Positions 28,512 through 36,440 are shown, counted from the first letter of the stretch. The stretch: DNA of 64,000 nt from Planctomycetota bacterium (GCA_020831805.1 JAFIFX010000002.1:310001-374000), one strand, 5' to 3'. Notes: generated from the sequence alone by a model not told the origin. A program made the numbers and translations.

Positions 28512-29315
28512 TCACCCGCCCCGCACCCCGTTCGCCACCGCCCGCCACGCCCACCGACGCCGCCGCGCCCGCTCCCGCCGGGTGAAAAACTCGGGCAGCG
28601 CCGTGTCGAAATCCCGGTCCGCCACCCCATCGAGCAGCCCCTCCCAGGACCGGTTCGGCTCGTAGCCGAACCGGATCAGGTCATCCGAAATGCTCCCGTG
28701 CAGCCGCACCTGCTGCCGGACCCGTTCCAGGTGCCCCCGCCACGCCCCGACCCCCGCCGCTGAGATCGCCCGCACCCCCCGCAGCGCATCCGCCGCATCC
28801 CGCCCCGCCCGCGTGTGCAGGTGGTACGCGCTGAACGGATGGCGGGCCTCCAGGAAGGGGAGAAACCCGGTGATCCGCTCCTGCACCCGGTCCGGGTCGC
28901 GGACCAGGTCCTCGTAGCGGATCACCAGCACCCGACGCTGCCGCGCCAGTCGGTCGTGCACCCGCCGGAACCACATCCAGTACCGCAGGCTCGACCAGTA
29001 CGCGTCCGGCTTTTTCCCGTGCCGGCTCACCACCGCGTCCCGCGGGTCCCGCATCACGCACAGCACGAACAGCGACCGGTCCACCGCCACCGCCGGCCAC
29101 ACCGACGCGAAGTCGCTCGGCCACTTCGTCAGCACCGTCCCCCCCGACCCCCCCATCCCCCCCGCCCCGCCCACCCGATCCGAGATCCGCGTCTCATGCG
29201 CGGGATAGTCGTCCACCCCGAAGCACGCGAACACCGCCTCGGCCAGCAGCGTCGTCCCCGTGCGCGGCCCGCTGCCGATGACATGAATCCGTGTGCGCCT
29301 CAGGCCAAACCCCAT
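28512..29315 (-). CDS. Sulfotransferase family protein
   Basis: A 267-residue protein with the two PAPS-binding motifs of sulfotransferases: the 5'-phosphosulfate loop HVIGSGPRTGTTLLAE (residues about 11-26) and the 3'-phosphate motif VMRDPRDAVVSRHGKKP. RYEDLVRDPDRV is also characteristic. The acceptor is unknown; carbohydrate or glycolipid sulfation would suit a planctomycete. A low-complexity Gly-rich loop (GGAGGMGGSGG) is inserted after the first motif. The start is preceded by CCAGAGG. The small lipoprotein gene upstream is on the same strand, 25 bases away. Confidence 0.85.
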   Translation of the reverse strand: MGFGLRRTRIHVIGSGPRTGTTLLAEAVFACFGVDDYPAHETRISDRVGGAGGMGGSGGTVLTKWPSDFASVWPAVAVDRSLFVLCVMRDPRDAVVSRHGKKPDAYWSSLRYWMWFRRVHDRLARQRRVLVIRYEDLVRDPDRVQERITGFLPFLEARHPFSAYHLHTRAGRDAADALRGVRAISAAGVGAWRGHLERVRQQVRLHGSISDDLIRFGYEPNRSWEGLLDGVADRDFDTALPEFFTRRERARRRRWAWRAVANGVRGG

Positions 29316-29340
29316 CCTCTGGCCCCCGGCCCATCATACC

Positions 29341-29517
29341 TCAATCGCCCGACCGCTCGCGTTCCTTCTCGCTGCCCACATGATGTCCCGCGGCGTACCC
29401 GGCCCCGGCCCCCGCGCCGGCCGCCAACGCCGTCATGCAGCCGGACATCGCCAGCCCCATCGCCGCCCCGAACACGATCATCATCCCGCGAAGACTCCGT
29501 GATTTTCCAAGTCGCAT
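29341..29517 (-). CDS. Small lipoprotein
   Basis: A 58-residue frame: a signal with MMIVFGAAMGLAMSGC (lipobox LAMSGC, Cys at residue 27), then an Ala/Gly-rich stretch (ALAAGAGAGAGYAAGHH) and a charged tail KERERSGD. The Gly/Ala stretch after the Cys resembles the glycine-zipper part of small outer-membrane lipoproteins. AAGGAG lies 8 bases before the ATG, which supports the call despite the small size. It lies 25 bases upstream of the sulfotransferase on the same strand. Confidence 0.72.
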   Translation of the reverse strand: MRLGKSRSLRGMMIVFGAAMGLAMSGCMTALAAGAGAGAGYAAGHHVGSEKERERSGD

Positions 29518-29651
29518 GGTTGATCTCCTTCGGGATTGATTGTCCGTTCAGAATCGATCGCCAGCCTGAACCATCCATGAATCCGCGCTCATTGACACAC
29601 CCGGGGTTTCCCGTGCGTAGGGTTTCTCGACAGACCCAGGAAGGAGAAACC

Positions 29652-30014
29652 ATGATCGAGTTCCATCACACCCCGGACACGAACATCATCGAGATCCATG
29701 TCGACGGCCCGGTCACGCGGGAGGAGTACGACCGTGTGGCCGCGCAACTCGAGCGGGTTTTCGAGCAGCACGACAAGGTCCGGGTGATGCAGGTGTTCCG
29801 CAACATCGGCAAGATCGAGCCGGGCGCGCTGTGGGCGGACCTGAAGTGGACCCCCAAGCACCTCAAGCACTTCTCGCACGCGGCGATCGTGGCCGACCAG
29901 AAGTGGGTCGACTGGATCACCCGGGCGATGGGGCTGTTCATCTCGGTCGAGATGGAACTGTTCACGCTGGACCAGCTCGAGGAGGCCCGGCGGTGGATCC
30001 GGACGGCCGAATGA
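29652..30014 (+). CDS. SpoIIAA-like (STAS-type) protein
   Basis: A 120-residue protein of the SpoIIAA-like group: strands FHHTPDTNIIEIHVDGPVTR, a helix, then KVRVMQVFRNIG, WADLKWTPKHLKHFSHAAIV, and WVDWITRAMGLF. This group shares the STAS fold but lacks the phospho-Ser of anti-anti-sigma factors; its role is unknown. The start is firm: AAGGAG lies 6 bases before the ATG, and the segment begins the fold. The frame is open for hundreds of bases upstream without similarity. Confidence 0.85.
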   Translation: MIEFHHTPDTNIIEIHVDGPVTREEYDRVAAQLERVFEQHDKVRVMQVFRNIGKIEPGALWADLKWTPKHLKHFSHAAIVADQKWVDWITRAMGLFISVEMELFTLDQLEEARRWIRTAE

Positions 30015-30094
30015 GCCCGGGCTGGGACCGGTGCCGAAACCGGGCCTGATACCGTGCTTGAAACCGGGGCGGGCCTGGCTCCTAAGAATCCGGC

Positions 30095-30337
30095 ATGACA
30101 CCCAACCACGGCCCCGTCGTCGTCGCCGAGTTTCCCTCCGAGCTGGCCGCCACGCTGGCCCGCAACGCGATGCAGGAGGCCGGCATCCCCTGCCAGCTCG
30201 CGGGCATCCACACGGCGGGCTTCCGGGCCGAGGCCCCGGGCATGATCCGCCTGCTGGTCCCCGCCGCCCGCGAGGCCGAGGCGCGGGCGATCATGGAGGA
30301 TTTCTACAGCCCGCCCGACGATCCCGAGCCGGCGTGA
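30095..30337 (+). CDS. DUF2007-like small protein
   Basis: An 80-residue protein with VVVAEFPSELAATLARNAMQ, EAGIPCQLAG, then IRLLVPAAREAEARAIMEDF, the ferredoxin-like pattern of DUF2007 (putative signal-transducing) proteins. The function is unknown. There is no Shine-Dalgarno sequence; TAAGAA lies 6 bases before the ATG, a weaker form of the leaderless arrangement. It follows the SpoIIAA-like gene by 80 bases. Confidence 0.78.
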   Translation: MTPNHGPVVVAEFPSELAATLARNAMQEAGIPCQLAGIHTAGFRAEAPGMIRLLVPAAREAEARAIMEDFYSPPDDPEPA

Positions 30338-30406
30338 AGTATCCCGCGAGCAAGCAGCCTCGGTTTCGCTAATGCCTTCCCGTGAAGGCGATGACCGCGC
30401 GTCTGT

Positions 30407-30769
30407 TCACGGGTGCAGGGGCGGTGACTGCGTGATGCTGTCGAGCGGTGGGGGGGTAAGGAACTTGAGCCCGGCGATGCCGCAGACGATCAGGGCGATG
30501 CAGGCCAGGCGGGCGGCGGTGGCGGGCTCCCTGAAGAGGTAGATGCCGAGGATGGCGGTGCCGACGGTGCCGATGCCGGTCCAGATGGCGTAGGCGGTTC
30601 CGAGCGGGAGGTGGCGGACGGCCAGGCCGAGCAGGGCCATGCTGATGATCATGCTGAGCACGGTCAGGGCGGTGGGGAAGGGGCGCGTGAAGCCCTGCGT
30701 GTACTTGAGGCCGACGGCCCAGCCGATCTCGAACAGTCCGGCGAGGAAGAGGAGGATCCAGGATGTCAT
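30407..30769 (-). CDS. gdx: Guanidinium exporter, SMR family
   Basis: A 120-residue, four-helix small multidrug resistance protein. MTSWILLFLAGLFEIGWAVG contains the essential membrane Glu (residue 14), followed by LKYTQGFTRPFPTALTVLSM, GTAYAIWTGIGTVGTAILGI and a last helix. The GLKYTQGF and PLGTAYAIWTGIG segments are those of the Gdx (formerly SugE) branch, which exports guanidinium in exchange for protons, rather than the drug-exporting EmrE branch. The C-terminal tail is about 15 residues longer than usual. The leader carries a guanidine-II riboswitch-like pair of hairpins, which supports the substrate. GGAA lies 8-9 bases before the ATG. Confidence 0.93.
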   Translation of the reverse strand: MTSWILLFLAGLFEIGWAVGLKYTQGFTRPFPTALTVLSMIISMALLGLAVRHLPLGTAYAIWTGIGTVGTAILGIYLFREPATAARLACIALIVCGIAGLKFLTPPPLDSITQSPPLHP

Positions 30770-30787
30770 GGGTGCGGTTCCGTCTGA

Positions 30788-30852
30788 CGCGGGGTCGTCC
30801 CCGCGCGGCCGGTGCGGCCGGGCGACAAGGCGAACGGCGCGGTCGTCCGCGC
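30788..30852 (-). promoter_or_regulatory. Guanidine-II (mini-ykkC) riboswitch candidate
   Basis: On the minus strand two hairpins with identical ACGA loops lie in the leader of the guanidinium exporter. The first has stem GCGCGG/CCGCGC (30837-30842 with 30847-30852); the second has stem CGCGGGG/CCCCGCG (30788-30794 with 30799-30805), 18 bases before the start codon. Two stems with ACGR tetraloops joined by a linker is the defining design of the guanidine-II class, which turns on guanidine exporters. The linker (about 31 bases) itself holds a small GC hairpin. Confidence 0.85.
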
Positions 30853-30932
30853 GCAGGATGATACGGGCGCGTGTCCCGCTGGTCGTTGGCCCGCCCGATC
30901 ATGGAGCGTTGGGCCCCTCCTTGGTTTCGGGA

Positions 30933-30960
30933 TTGCATTTCCCCGGGGCTGGTGTAGATT
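30933..30960 (+). promoter_or_regulatory. Promoter of the 30989 gene
   Basis: TTGCAT (30933-30938), 16 bases, TAGATT (30955-30960). The predicted start is near 30967, just ahead of GCGGAG and the GTG start at 30989. Confidence 0.55.
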
Positions 30961-30988
30961 GATGGGTTCGCTTTGCGGAGTGATCGGC

Positions 30989-31342
30989 GTGGCTGCTTCG
31001 AAGTGGATCCTGGGTCTCGCGACGGTGCTGTCCTGGTGGGCGGCGATCGGCGGCGTGCTCGCGCCGGCGGGCCAGGCGGGGGCGACCGTTTCGACCGGAC
31101 CGGGTGGTGCGCCCGGTTCGACGGCGTGGCTGGAAACCGGCCGAACGCCGCCCGCCGCCGGTTCCGGGCGGGCGGGCCGGGCGATGGGTGATCGCGGGGG
31201 CGTCGGTCCGGTGCTGGTGTGGCTGGAGCTTGTGACGCGGGCCGGGATGTTCGCGGCGGCGTGCGGGCTGGGCGGGCCGCTCGTGCGGCGTGTCGCCGGC
31301 GTTCGGGGCGTGCGGGTGACGCGCGGACCCCCGGCGGCGTGA
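30989..31342 (+). CDS. Small hydrophobic protein of unknown function
   Basis: A 117-residue protein beginning MAASKWILGLATVLSWWAAIG, probably a signal or membrane helix, with a Gly/Pro-rich middle and a second hydrophobic segment (VLVWLELVTRAGMFAAACGL) before a basic tail. No family recognised. The GTG start at 30989 is chosen over an ATG at 30962 because GCGGAG lies 8 bases ahead of it and because the predicted promoter would start transcription inside the longer version. Confidence 0.45.
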   Translation: MAASKWILGLATVLSWWAAIGGVLAPAGQAGATVSTGPGGAPGSTAWLETGRTPPAAGSGRAGRAMGDRGGVGPVLVWLELVTRAGMFAAACGLGGPLVRRVAGVRGVRVTRGPPAA

Positions 31343-31467
31343 TGGTTTGCTGACATCAGATCGGCCGGACGCCGATGCGACCGGCCATGTGTGCGGCGTG
31401 CGTTGCACGGCCGCCGGATTGCTGTCCGACCATCGGGCGCGCTCGGCGCGTCGAGGATTCAGATCAC

Positions 31468-31686
31468 ATGGAAAAGAACACGGAACGCCCGGGGCAGCAC
31501 CCCGGCGCGGCGGGTGTGTCCGGCCAGGAGCCGGTGAGGTACGAGAACGGCAAGGGATGCTTGGTGCTGTCGATCTTGCTGGTGTCGGTGCTCTTGATGA
31601 TGGCGCTCGCGATCGTGCTGCTCGGCGACCCGGGCACGCCAACAGGCGTCCTCGGTGGGGCGTCGGGGCACTCGGCCGTGCTTTGA
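31468..31686 (+). CDS. Small single-span membrane protein
   Basis: A 72-residue protein with a polar, Pro/Gly-rich N-terminal half (MEKNTERPGQHPGAAGVSG), one membrane helix (CLVLSILLVSVLLMMALAIV) and a Gly-rich tail. A GAGG about 12 bases before the ATG is a modest ribosome site. A strong bidirectional terminator follows at 31698-31725. No family recognised. Confidence 0.5.
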   Translation: MEKNTERPGQHPGAAGVSGQEPVRYENGKGCLVLSILLVSVLLMMALAIVLLGDPGTPTGVLGGASGHSAVL

Positions 31687-31697
31687 TGCTGCAAGAA

Positions 31698-31725
31698 AAC
31701 CCCCGTGTGCAGGCACACGGGGGTT
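31698..31725. terminator. Bidirectional intrinsic terminator
   Basis: AACCCCCGTGTGC (31698-31710) pairs with GCACACGGGGGTT (31713-31725), with A-rich and T-rich flanks on both sides. It separates the small membrane gene from the convergent PEP-CTERM-like gene. Confidence 0.9.
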
Positions 31726-31752
31726 CTTTTCAGATCGATCGTCAGTTCGGGA

Positions 31753-32364
31753 TCAGCGGCGGCGGCGGCCGGCCATCAGCCCGCCGAGGCCGAGGAGGGC
31801 CATCGCGCCGGGGGCGGGGATGACGGTGACGGAGACGTTGTCGATGAGGAGCTGGGAGGTGGAGCCGATGATGGCGCCGGTGGTGGCGGTGAACTGGAGG
31901 GTCACGCCGCCGGAGACATCGGGACCGGCGAAGGTGGTGAACTCGAAGAATGTCCAGTCGGTGTCGGAAGCGAAGAGGGGTGCGCCGCCAAGGATTTGGG
32001 CCGAGGAGGTGCCGCCGCCGGCGAGCTCGGAGAAGAACTCAGCGAAGTTGACGCCACCGGGGCCGTTGATGTTCTTGGCCCAGAACGAGATGGTGATCTC
32101 GTCGCCCGGGTTGACCAGGCCGATACCCATGTTGGCCTGCTTGATCACGGCGGCGGAGCCGTCGGTGAGGTTCGTAAGGTTGCCAGCGAAGTTGCCCGAG
32201 AAGGGGTCGCTGGCGTCGGCGAAGAAGGTCGACGTGGGGGTGGCGAAGTACTCCCAGCCCGTGGTGTCGCCGGTTTCGAAGCCACCGTTGGTGGTCAGTT
32301 CGATGTTGGCGAAGGCGGTGGTCGACGCGGCGATGATGGCGATGGCGGAAATGGTCGTCTTCAT
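31753..32364 (-). CDS. PEP-CTERM-like secreted protein
   Basis: A 203-residue exported protein: signal peptide MKTTISAIAIIAASTTAFA, a beta-sandwich body with NGGFETGDTTGW and FWAKNINGPGG (like carbohydrate-binding modules of the CBM4/9 kind), then the sorting tail IPAPGAMALLGLGGLMAGRRRR (given here as IPAPGA, a hydrophobic span and an Arg cluster). The tail marks it for exosortase-type processing and surface or matrix delivery; the planctomycete variant PAPG replaces VPEP. The start has GAGAGGG about 8 bases upstream. A strong terminator lies behind it. Confidence 0.88.
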   Translation of the reverse strand: MKTTISAIAIIAASTTAFANIELTTNGGFETGDTTGWEYFATPTSTFFADASDPFSGNFAGNLTNLTDGSAAVIKQANMGIGLVNPGDEITISFWAKNINGPGGVNFAEFFSELAGGGTSSAQILGGAPLFASDTDWTFFEFTTFAGPDVSGGVTLQFTATTGAIIGSTSQLLIDNVSVTVIPAPGAMALLGLGGLMAGRRRR

Positions 32365-32424
32365 GGTGTATCCCTCTCTGAGTGTGTGTCGCGGGGGGCC
32401 GAATGCCTTCCCGACCCACGCAAT

Positions 32425-32500
32425 GTAACTGTTTCATGCCGGATTCCTATTGAAATCCGCCAAAATACACAATATTTATGGGGTTGTGAGTAACAGTTAC
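32425..32500. promoter_or_regulatory. GTAAC palindromes upstream of the PEP-CTERM-like gene
   Basis: GTAACTGTT at 32425-32433 and the palindrome GTAACAGTTAC at 32490-32500 share the same half-site, inside an AT-rich stretch that must hold the promoter of the PEP-CTERM-like gene. The rest of the 32365-32741 gap holds the 32680-32708 terminator. Confidence 0.35.
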
Positions 32501-32679
32501 GATCTATTTTCGGATTCTGGCTTGGCGGCTGGCCCGAAACCGGCTCTGGTTGACCCGCTCAGCGAGGCGGATGGAGATGGGCTTATTCCCGTATTCCGTG
32601 TGCCGGACCCGGTTCGGACTCTGGAGGGCGTGGGACGAACGGTCGCGGCGCCAGCGCGGTCAGAGTCCGCCGCCCGCGG

Positions 32680-32708
32680 GGGACCGCGTGCCCGATGCAC
32701 GCGGTCCC
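32680..32708 (-). terminator. Strong hairpin ending the S74/dockerin operon
   Basis: A perfect 12-base stem (32680-32691 with 32697-32708) just past the last dockerin gene. No T-run follows, so the terminator role is inferred from position. Confidence 0.55.
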
Positions 32709-32741
32709 GGGGGCCGTGCGAGTGGCGAGCCGCCCGTTGGC

Positions 32742-33734
32742 TTACGGGCAGCCTGCGTTGAACGCGGCGATGAAGGCGGAGAAGTCGAAGAAGTTGAAGA
32801 GTCCGTCGTTGTTGAAGTCGGCGATGGGGTCCTGGGCCTGGAAGAGGGCGACAAAGGCCGCGACATCGAAGAAGTTGAGTTCGCCGTCGCCGTTGATGTC
32901 GGCGGGGCAGGCCTTGTCGGGGACGACCGGGGCGGGCTTGGTCCAGTCGATCGATCCGGTGGCTGTGGTCGTCGCCGGGAGGTCCTGGATGCCCATGGCC
33001 CGGATGCTGTTCGGGAACGAGGAGAGGGCGAAGCCCTGGGCCGGGTCGCCGTCGCCGCCGATGATGGCGCTGGTCTGGACATCGACGGAGATGGTCAGGG
33101 GCGTGCCGTAGACGAAGTTGATGGGCACGATGAGTTCTTCTGGCATGCTGCCATTCACCGCGAAACCGCTGTCGCAGTTCGAGTTGATGTTCCGCGTCCC
33201 AAAAGCGGCCTGGGCACCGTCGATCCTGATGGTGACCGAGCCGGATGTGCTGATGCCGGACAGGCACATTCCGGATAAGTTGATCACGCCCCCGCCGGCG
33301 CTCTGGTTGAAGATGATGCTGATCGGGAGTGTGGCGGCGCCGGGCGTGCCATTGGGGACTGCGGGGTCTTCGAAATGGATGGTGTCGGTGAAGTTCGCGG
33401 TGGTGGAGGATTGCAGAACTCCGAAGCCCTGGATGAACCCTTCGGTGACGGAAGTGGTGCGGATATAGCCGTACCCGACGGCGACGCCTCCGGATGTGTT
33501 CCCGCCGCCGTTGGTCACTGAGCCGCTGTGGCGGGTGGCGAGGACAAAGTAGGGAAGGTCTTCGGATTCGAACTCTTCACGCTGAAGAACATTGAGGTTG
33601 CCGTCGGGGTCCGGAACGAACACATTGGTGGTCGATCGCGCGTAGAGAGACTGGGCGTGCGCTGGGAACGCGCCGGTGAACGAGGTGAGGGCGGCGATTG
33701 CGAGCGGGGCTCGGTTCAGCGGGATTCGTGTCAT
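32742..33734 (-). CDS. Secreted protein with GC-type dockerin C-terminus
   Basis: A 330-residue protein: signal peptide ending AFPAHAQ, a beta-rich body of about 240 residues (one internal Cys pair), then a 55-residue dockerin-like domain CPADINGDGELNFFDVAAF ... IADFNNDGLFNFFDFSAF ... GCP. Each half has a calcium-loop pattern DxNxDGxxNxxD (the second as DFNNDG) followed by a helix. In Phycisphaerae this Cys-flanked domain is thought to anchor exported proteins. Its DNA from 32746 to 32910 is almost identical to that of the neighbouring gene. It is the third gene of a minus-strand operon. Confidence 0.88.
   Translation of the reverse strand: MTRIPLNRAPLAIAALTSFTGAFPAHAQSLYARSTTNVFVPDPDGNLNVLQREEFESEDLPYFVLATRHSGSVTNGGGNTSGGVAVGYGYIRTTSVTEGFIQGFGVLQSSTTANFTDTIHFEDPAVPNGTPGAATLPISIIFNQSAGGGVINLSGMCLSGISTSGSVTIRIDGAQAAFGTRNINSNCDSGFAVNGSMPEELIVPINFVYGTPLTISVDVQTSAIIGGDGDPAQGFALSSFPNSIRAMGIQDLPATTTATGSIDWTKPAPVVPDKACPADINGDGELNFFDVAAFVALFQAQDPIADFNNDGLFNFFDFSAFIAAFNAGCP
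32746..32910 (-). repeat. Dockerin-coding cassette, copy A
   Basis: These 165 bases match 33808-33972 at 163 positions; both differences are silent. Confidence 0.95.
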
Positions 33735-33803
33735 CGTTTGGCTTTCGATCTGAGTGAAGGCGTGTGCCGGGTGGCCGGCGCCGGTTTGTGGATGAGCCGT
33801 GGC

Positions 33804-34232
33804 TCAGGGGCAGCCTGCGTTGAACGCGGCGATGAAGGCGGAGAAGTCGAAGAAGTTGAAGAGTCCGTCGTTGTTGAAGTCGGCGATGGGGTCCTGGGCC
33901 TGGAAGAGGGCGACGAAGGCCGCGACATCGAAGAAGTTGAGCTCGCCGTCGCCGTTGATGTCGGCGGGGCAGGGCGGGTCGCCGCCCGTGGTCGATCCGA
34001 GGAAGCCGCCGGAGAGGGTGTAGGTGCCGGGTCCGGATGTGACCGACATGGTGGCGGTGGCGGGCTGGCCGATGGCGGCAAGGATGCTGAACCCGCCGCC
34101 CTGGGCGGGCCCGCCGGCGCTGATGGTGCTCCAGGTGATGGAGAAGCCGGCGCGGGGGTCGGGCTGGTCGTCGGCGGACGCATGGGCGGCGCTCAGGAGG
34201 AGGGCGGCGGCGGTGGTGATGATGGTGCGCAT
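33804..34232 (-). CDS. Small secreted protein with GC-type dockerin C-terminus
   Basis: A 142-residue protein: signal peptide ending SAAHASA, a short middle part of about 65 residues (ITWSTISAGGPAQGGGFSIL, then a Thr/Gly-rich strand region), and the same 55-residue dockerin domain as the next gene, identical in sequence. The ATG follows the stop of the S74 fibre gene by three bases, and its ribosome site AGAGGAG lies inside the fibre gene, so translation is coupled. The middle part resembles the short sequence often found before a C-terminal anchor in planctomycete proteins. Confidence 0.85.
   Translation of the reverse strand: MRTIITTAAALLLSAAHASADDQPDPRAGFSITWSTISAGGPAQGGGFSILAAIGQPATATMSVTSGPGTYTLSGGFLGSTTGGDPPCPADINGDGELNFFDVAAFVALFQAQDPIADFNNDGLFNFFDFSAFIAAFNAGCP
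33808..33972 (-). repeat. Dockerin-coding cassette, copy B
   Basis: Partner of 32746-32910; two silent differences in 165 bases, while the rest of the two genes is unrelated. Confidence 0.95.
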
Positions 34233-34235
34233 GGT

Positions 34236-36440
34236 TTACTCCTCTGCGATGATGAGCAGGTCGATGACAAGGGCGCGGAGGTCGTGGAGTTCCGCGCGGA
34301 GTTCGTCGATGTGTGCGTCGCGTTCGGCGAGCTGGGCGTCCTTTTCAGCGCGGAGTTCGCGGATGGATTCGACGAGGATGGCGGTCAGGCCGGTCTCGGA
34401 AACGGTCAGGTAGCCGTCCTCGCAGGGCTTGACCCAGTCGGGGAAGTGCTCGGCGGCTTCCTGGGCGATCAGACCGGTGTGGAGGCCGGGCTGGCCGAGC
34501 TTCTTGGCGATGGCTTCCTCGGTGTACTCGTAGGTGTAGCCCTGGATTCTCAGGAGGCGGTCGAGCGTGCCCGGGCGGAGCGGGGCGACATGCTGCTTGA
34601 GCCGCTCATCGGACCAGACGGCCCACAGTCCGCCACCTGGTTTGGATGCGCCGCCGGATGTGAGAATCAGTGCGTTGGGAGCGTTGTCCTCGATTCGGAC
34701 AAGCCCATGAAAGAAGCTTATGCCGGTCGTGACTTCGAGAGCGGGTGGCGTGACACCACCCCAGATCGGGGCGTTTCCGATCAGGACATTGCCGCGCACC
34801 TGCAAACCGTTCTCTGGCACGGTGCTTGAATAGTTGCTGCCGACGGAGACGCCTCCGTTGGCGTGGACGCGGAGCTTGGTCCCGCTGTTGACGCGGACGC
34901 GGAAGGCGTCGGTGCCGGCGGGAGCGTCGACCATGAGCTGGTCGGACGGGCTGGCGTTGCCGATGCCGACGCGGCCGTCGCTGCGGATGGTCATGAAGGT
35001 GTCGTTCGTGCCGCCGGCGTGGCGACGGAAGTCGAGGCGGTTGCCGGTGGAGTTGTGGCGGATGCCCCAAGCGGCGTCGCCGTTCTCGCCGAGGTAGAGG
35101 ATGCCGTCGCGGCCGCTGCGGGCGTCGACGGCGAAGGCGGTGTGCGCGTTCGATGTGTTGCGCACGCGGCCGACGACCTCGGCGGCGTTGGCCCCGCCGT
35201 CGCTGGTGCCGGGGCCGGAGACGGTCAGCATGTTGCCCGGGGCATTCGTGCCGATGCCGACGGAACGCTGGAAGTAGTTGGCGCTGCCCGATGGGCCCGT
35301 GAAGTACCCGGCGAATCCTTCGGGGCTGCTGGTGGACGCTAAGAGAGCACGGTTCGCTCCGCTGGTGGAGCTGGCTAGGAAGTACCCGCCGCGCCCATCC
35401 GGTGAGTTTGCGCTTCCGCGCACGCCATATGCCACCCCTGACGCGCTCTGATTGACAGCGAAGATACCGTATGTTTGTTGTGAAACAACATGGAGGGGAT
35501 AGATCGGATTGCTGGTTCCGATGGCGACCCGTCCGTTCGTCGGGTTGATAACCAGCGTGCTGTTCCCGATGTTGAGAATGTTGTCAATATTCCACTGCCC
35601 GCTCGTTGGCAGCCGGTTGAAACTCAGCGTGCCAGAACTGATGCTTCCGGCGTTGAGCTGTGTGAGCGATGCGCCAGAGCCGCTATGCGATCCGCTGAAG
35701 GATCCAGAGAAGCTGCCGCTGGCGTTGCTGAAGGTGAGAGAAGAGGAATAGGTTCCCGAAAGGCGGGCGTTCGGGAGCGTGCCGGAGTTGATGTTGGACG
35801 CACTGAGGTTTGTCAGTCCCACGCCGTTGCCGGTGTGGGTGCCGTTGAAGATCCCGGTGAATGTGCCCGAGGCGTTCGAGAATGCGAGCGGGTTGGAGTA
35901 GGTGCCGCTGAGCAACGCGCTGCCGATGGTGCCGGTGGAAAGGTTGGACGCGTTGAGGCTGGTCAGGTTGGCGCCGGAACCGGCGAACTGGTTGGCGGGG
36001 TTGGAGAAGGTCAGCTGGCTGGCGTACTGGCCGGAGAGGGCGTCCGAGGAGACGCCGGCGACATCGAGGGCCCGGACGGCGTAGGGGGTGGGCATGATCT
36101 TCTGGCGTGGTTCGAGCGGCGCGCCGTCGACGCGGATCTCGAGCCAGAGCGGCGAGCCGTCGAAGAGGTTCTTGCCGAAGTCCAGGTCCATGGTGAACCG
36201 CCCGGCCTCGTCGAAGCCCTCGTAGCCGAAGGCGTCGAGCTGTGGCCCGATCGGCTGGCCGTCGACCGCGGTGTTGTACAGCCGGAATGAGAGATTGACC
36301 GGCCCGAGCACGGGCTGGCCGTTGAGGCGCAGTTCGGCCTGGTAGGTGAAAGCGTCCATGTTCGGATCGGAGGCGCCGGCGGTCTGGGTCCAGGCCAGTG
36401 CGGCGAGCAGGGCAGCGGCGGTCAGGGTGCGGTTCAACAT
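34236..36440 (-). CDS. Secreted fibre protein with S74 chaperone domain
   Basis: A 734-residue protein with a signal peptide (MLNRTLTAAALLAALAW, cut near TAGA), a beta domain (residues about 30-120), then repeated Ser/Gly/Asn/Thr-rich units (LTFSNASGSFSG, GTGNGVGLTNLSASNINSGT-like) typical of trimeric fibres. The C-terminal S74 domain has SDERLKQHVAPL (Ser about 610, Lys about 615, the self-cleaving pair) and GLIAQEAAEHFP, then a coiled coil. S74 domains trimerise phage spikes and then cut themselves off. Here, with a signal peptide and no phage genes, it is more likely a cell-surface fibre. GAGGAG lies 9 bases before the ATG. First gene of the operon with the two dockerin proteins. Confidence 0.85.
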   Translation of the reverse strand: MLNRTLTAAALLAALAWTQTAGASDPNMDAFTYQAELRLNGQPVLGPVNLSFRLYNTAVDGQPIGPQLDAFGYEGFDEAGRFTMDLDFGKNLFDGSPLWLEIRVDGAPLEPRQKIMPTPYAVRALDVAGVSSDALSGQYASQLTFSNPANQFAGSGANLTSLNASNLSTGTIGSALLSGTYSNPLAFSNASGTFTGIFNGTHTGNGVGLTNLSASNINSGTLPNARLSGTYSSSLTFSNASGSFSGSFSGSHSGSGASLTQLNAGSISSGTLSFNRLPTSGQWNIDNILNIGNSTLVINPTNGRVAIGTSNPIYPLHVVSQQTYGIFAVNQSASGVAYGVRGSANSPDGRGGYFLASSTSGANRALLASTSSPEGFAGYFTGPSGSANYFQRSVGIGTNAPGNMLTVSGPGTSDGGANAAEVVGRVRNTSNAHTAFAVDARSGRDGILYLGENGDAAWGIRHNSTGNRLDFRRHAGGTNDTFMTIRSDGRVGIGNASPSDQLMVDAPAGTDAFRVRVNSGTKLRVHANGGVSVGSNYSSTVPENGLQVRGNVLIGNAPIWGGVTPPALEVTTGISFFHGLVRIEDNAPNALILTSGGASKPGGGLWAVWSDERLKQHVAPLRPGTLDRLLRIQGYTYEYTEEAIAKKLGQPGLHTGLIAQEAAEHFPDWVKPCEDGYLTVSETGLTAILVESIRELRAEKDAQLAERDAHIDELRAELHDLRALVIDLLIIAEE

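Noticed and set aside
34236-36440. Prophage remnant, suggested by the S74 tail-fibre domain
   Set aside because: The protein has a signal peptide, its neighbours are dockerin proteins, and no phage structural, integrase or lysis genes are near.
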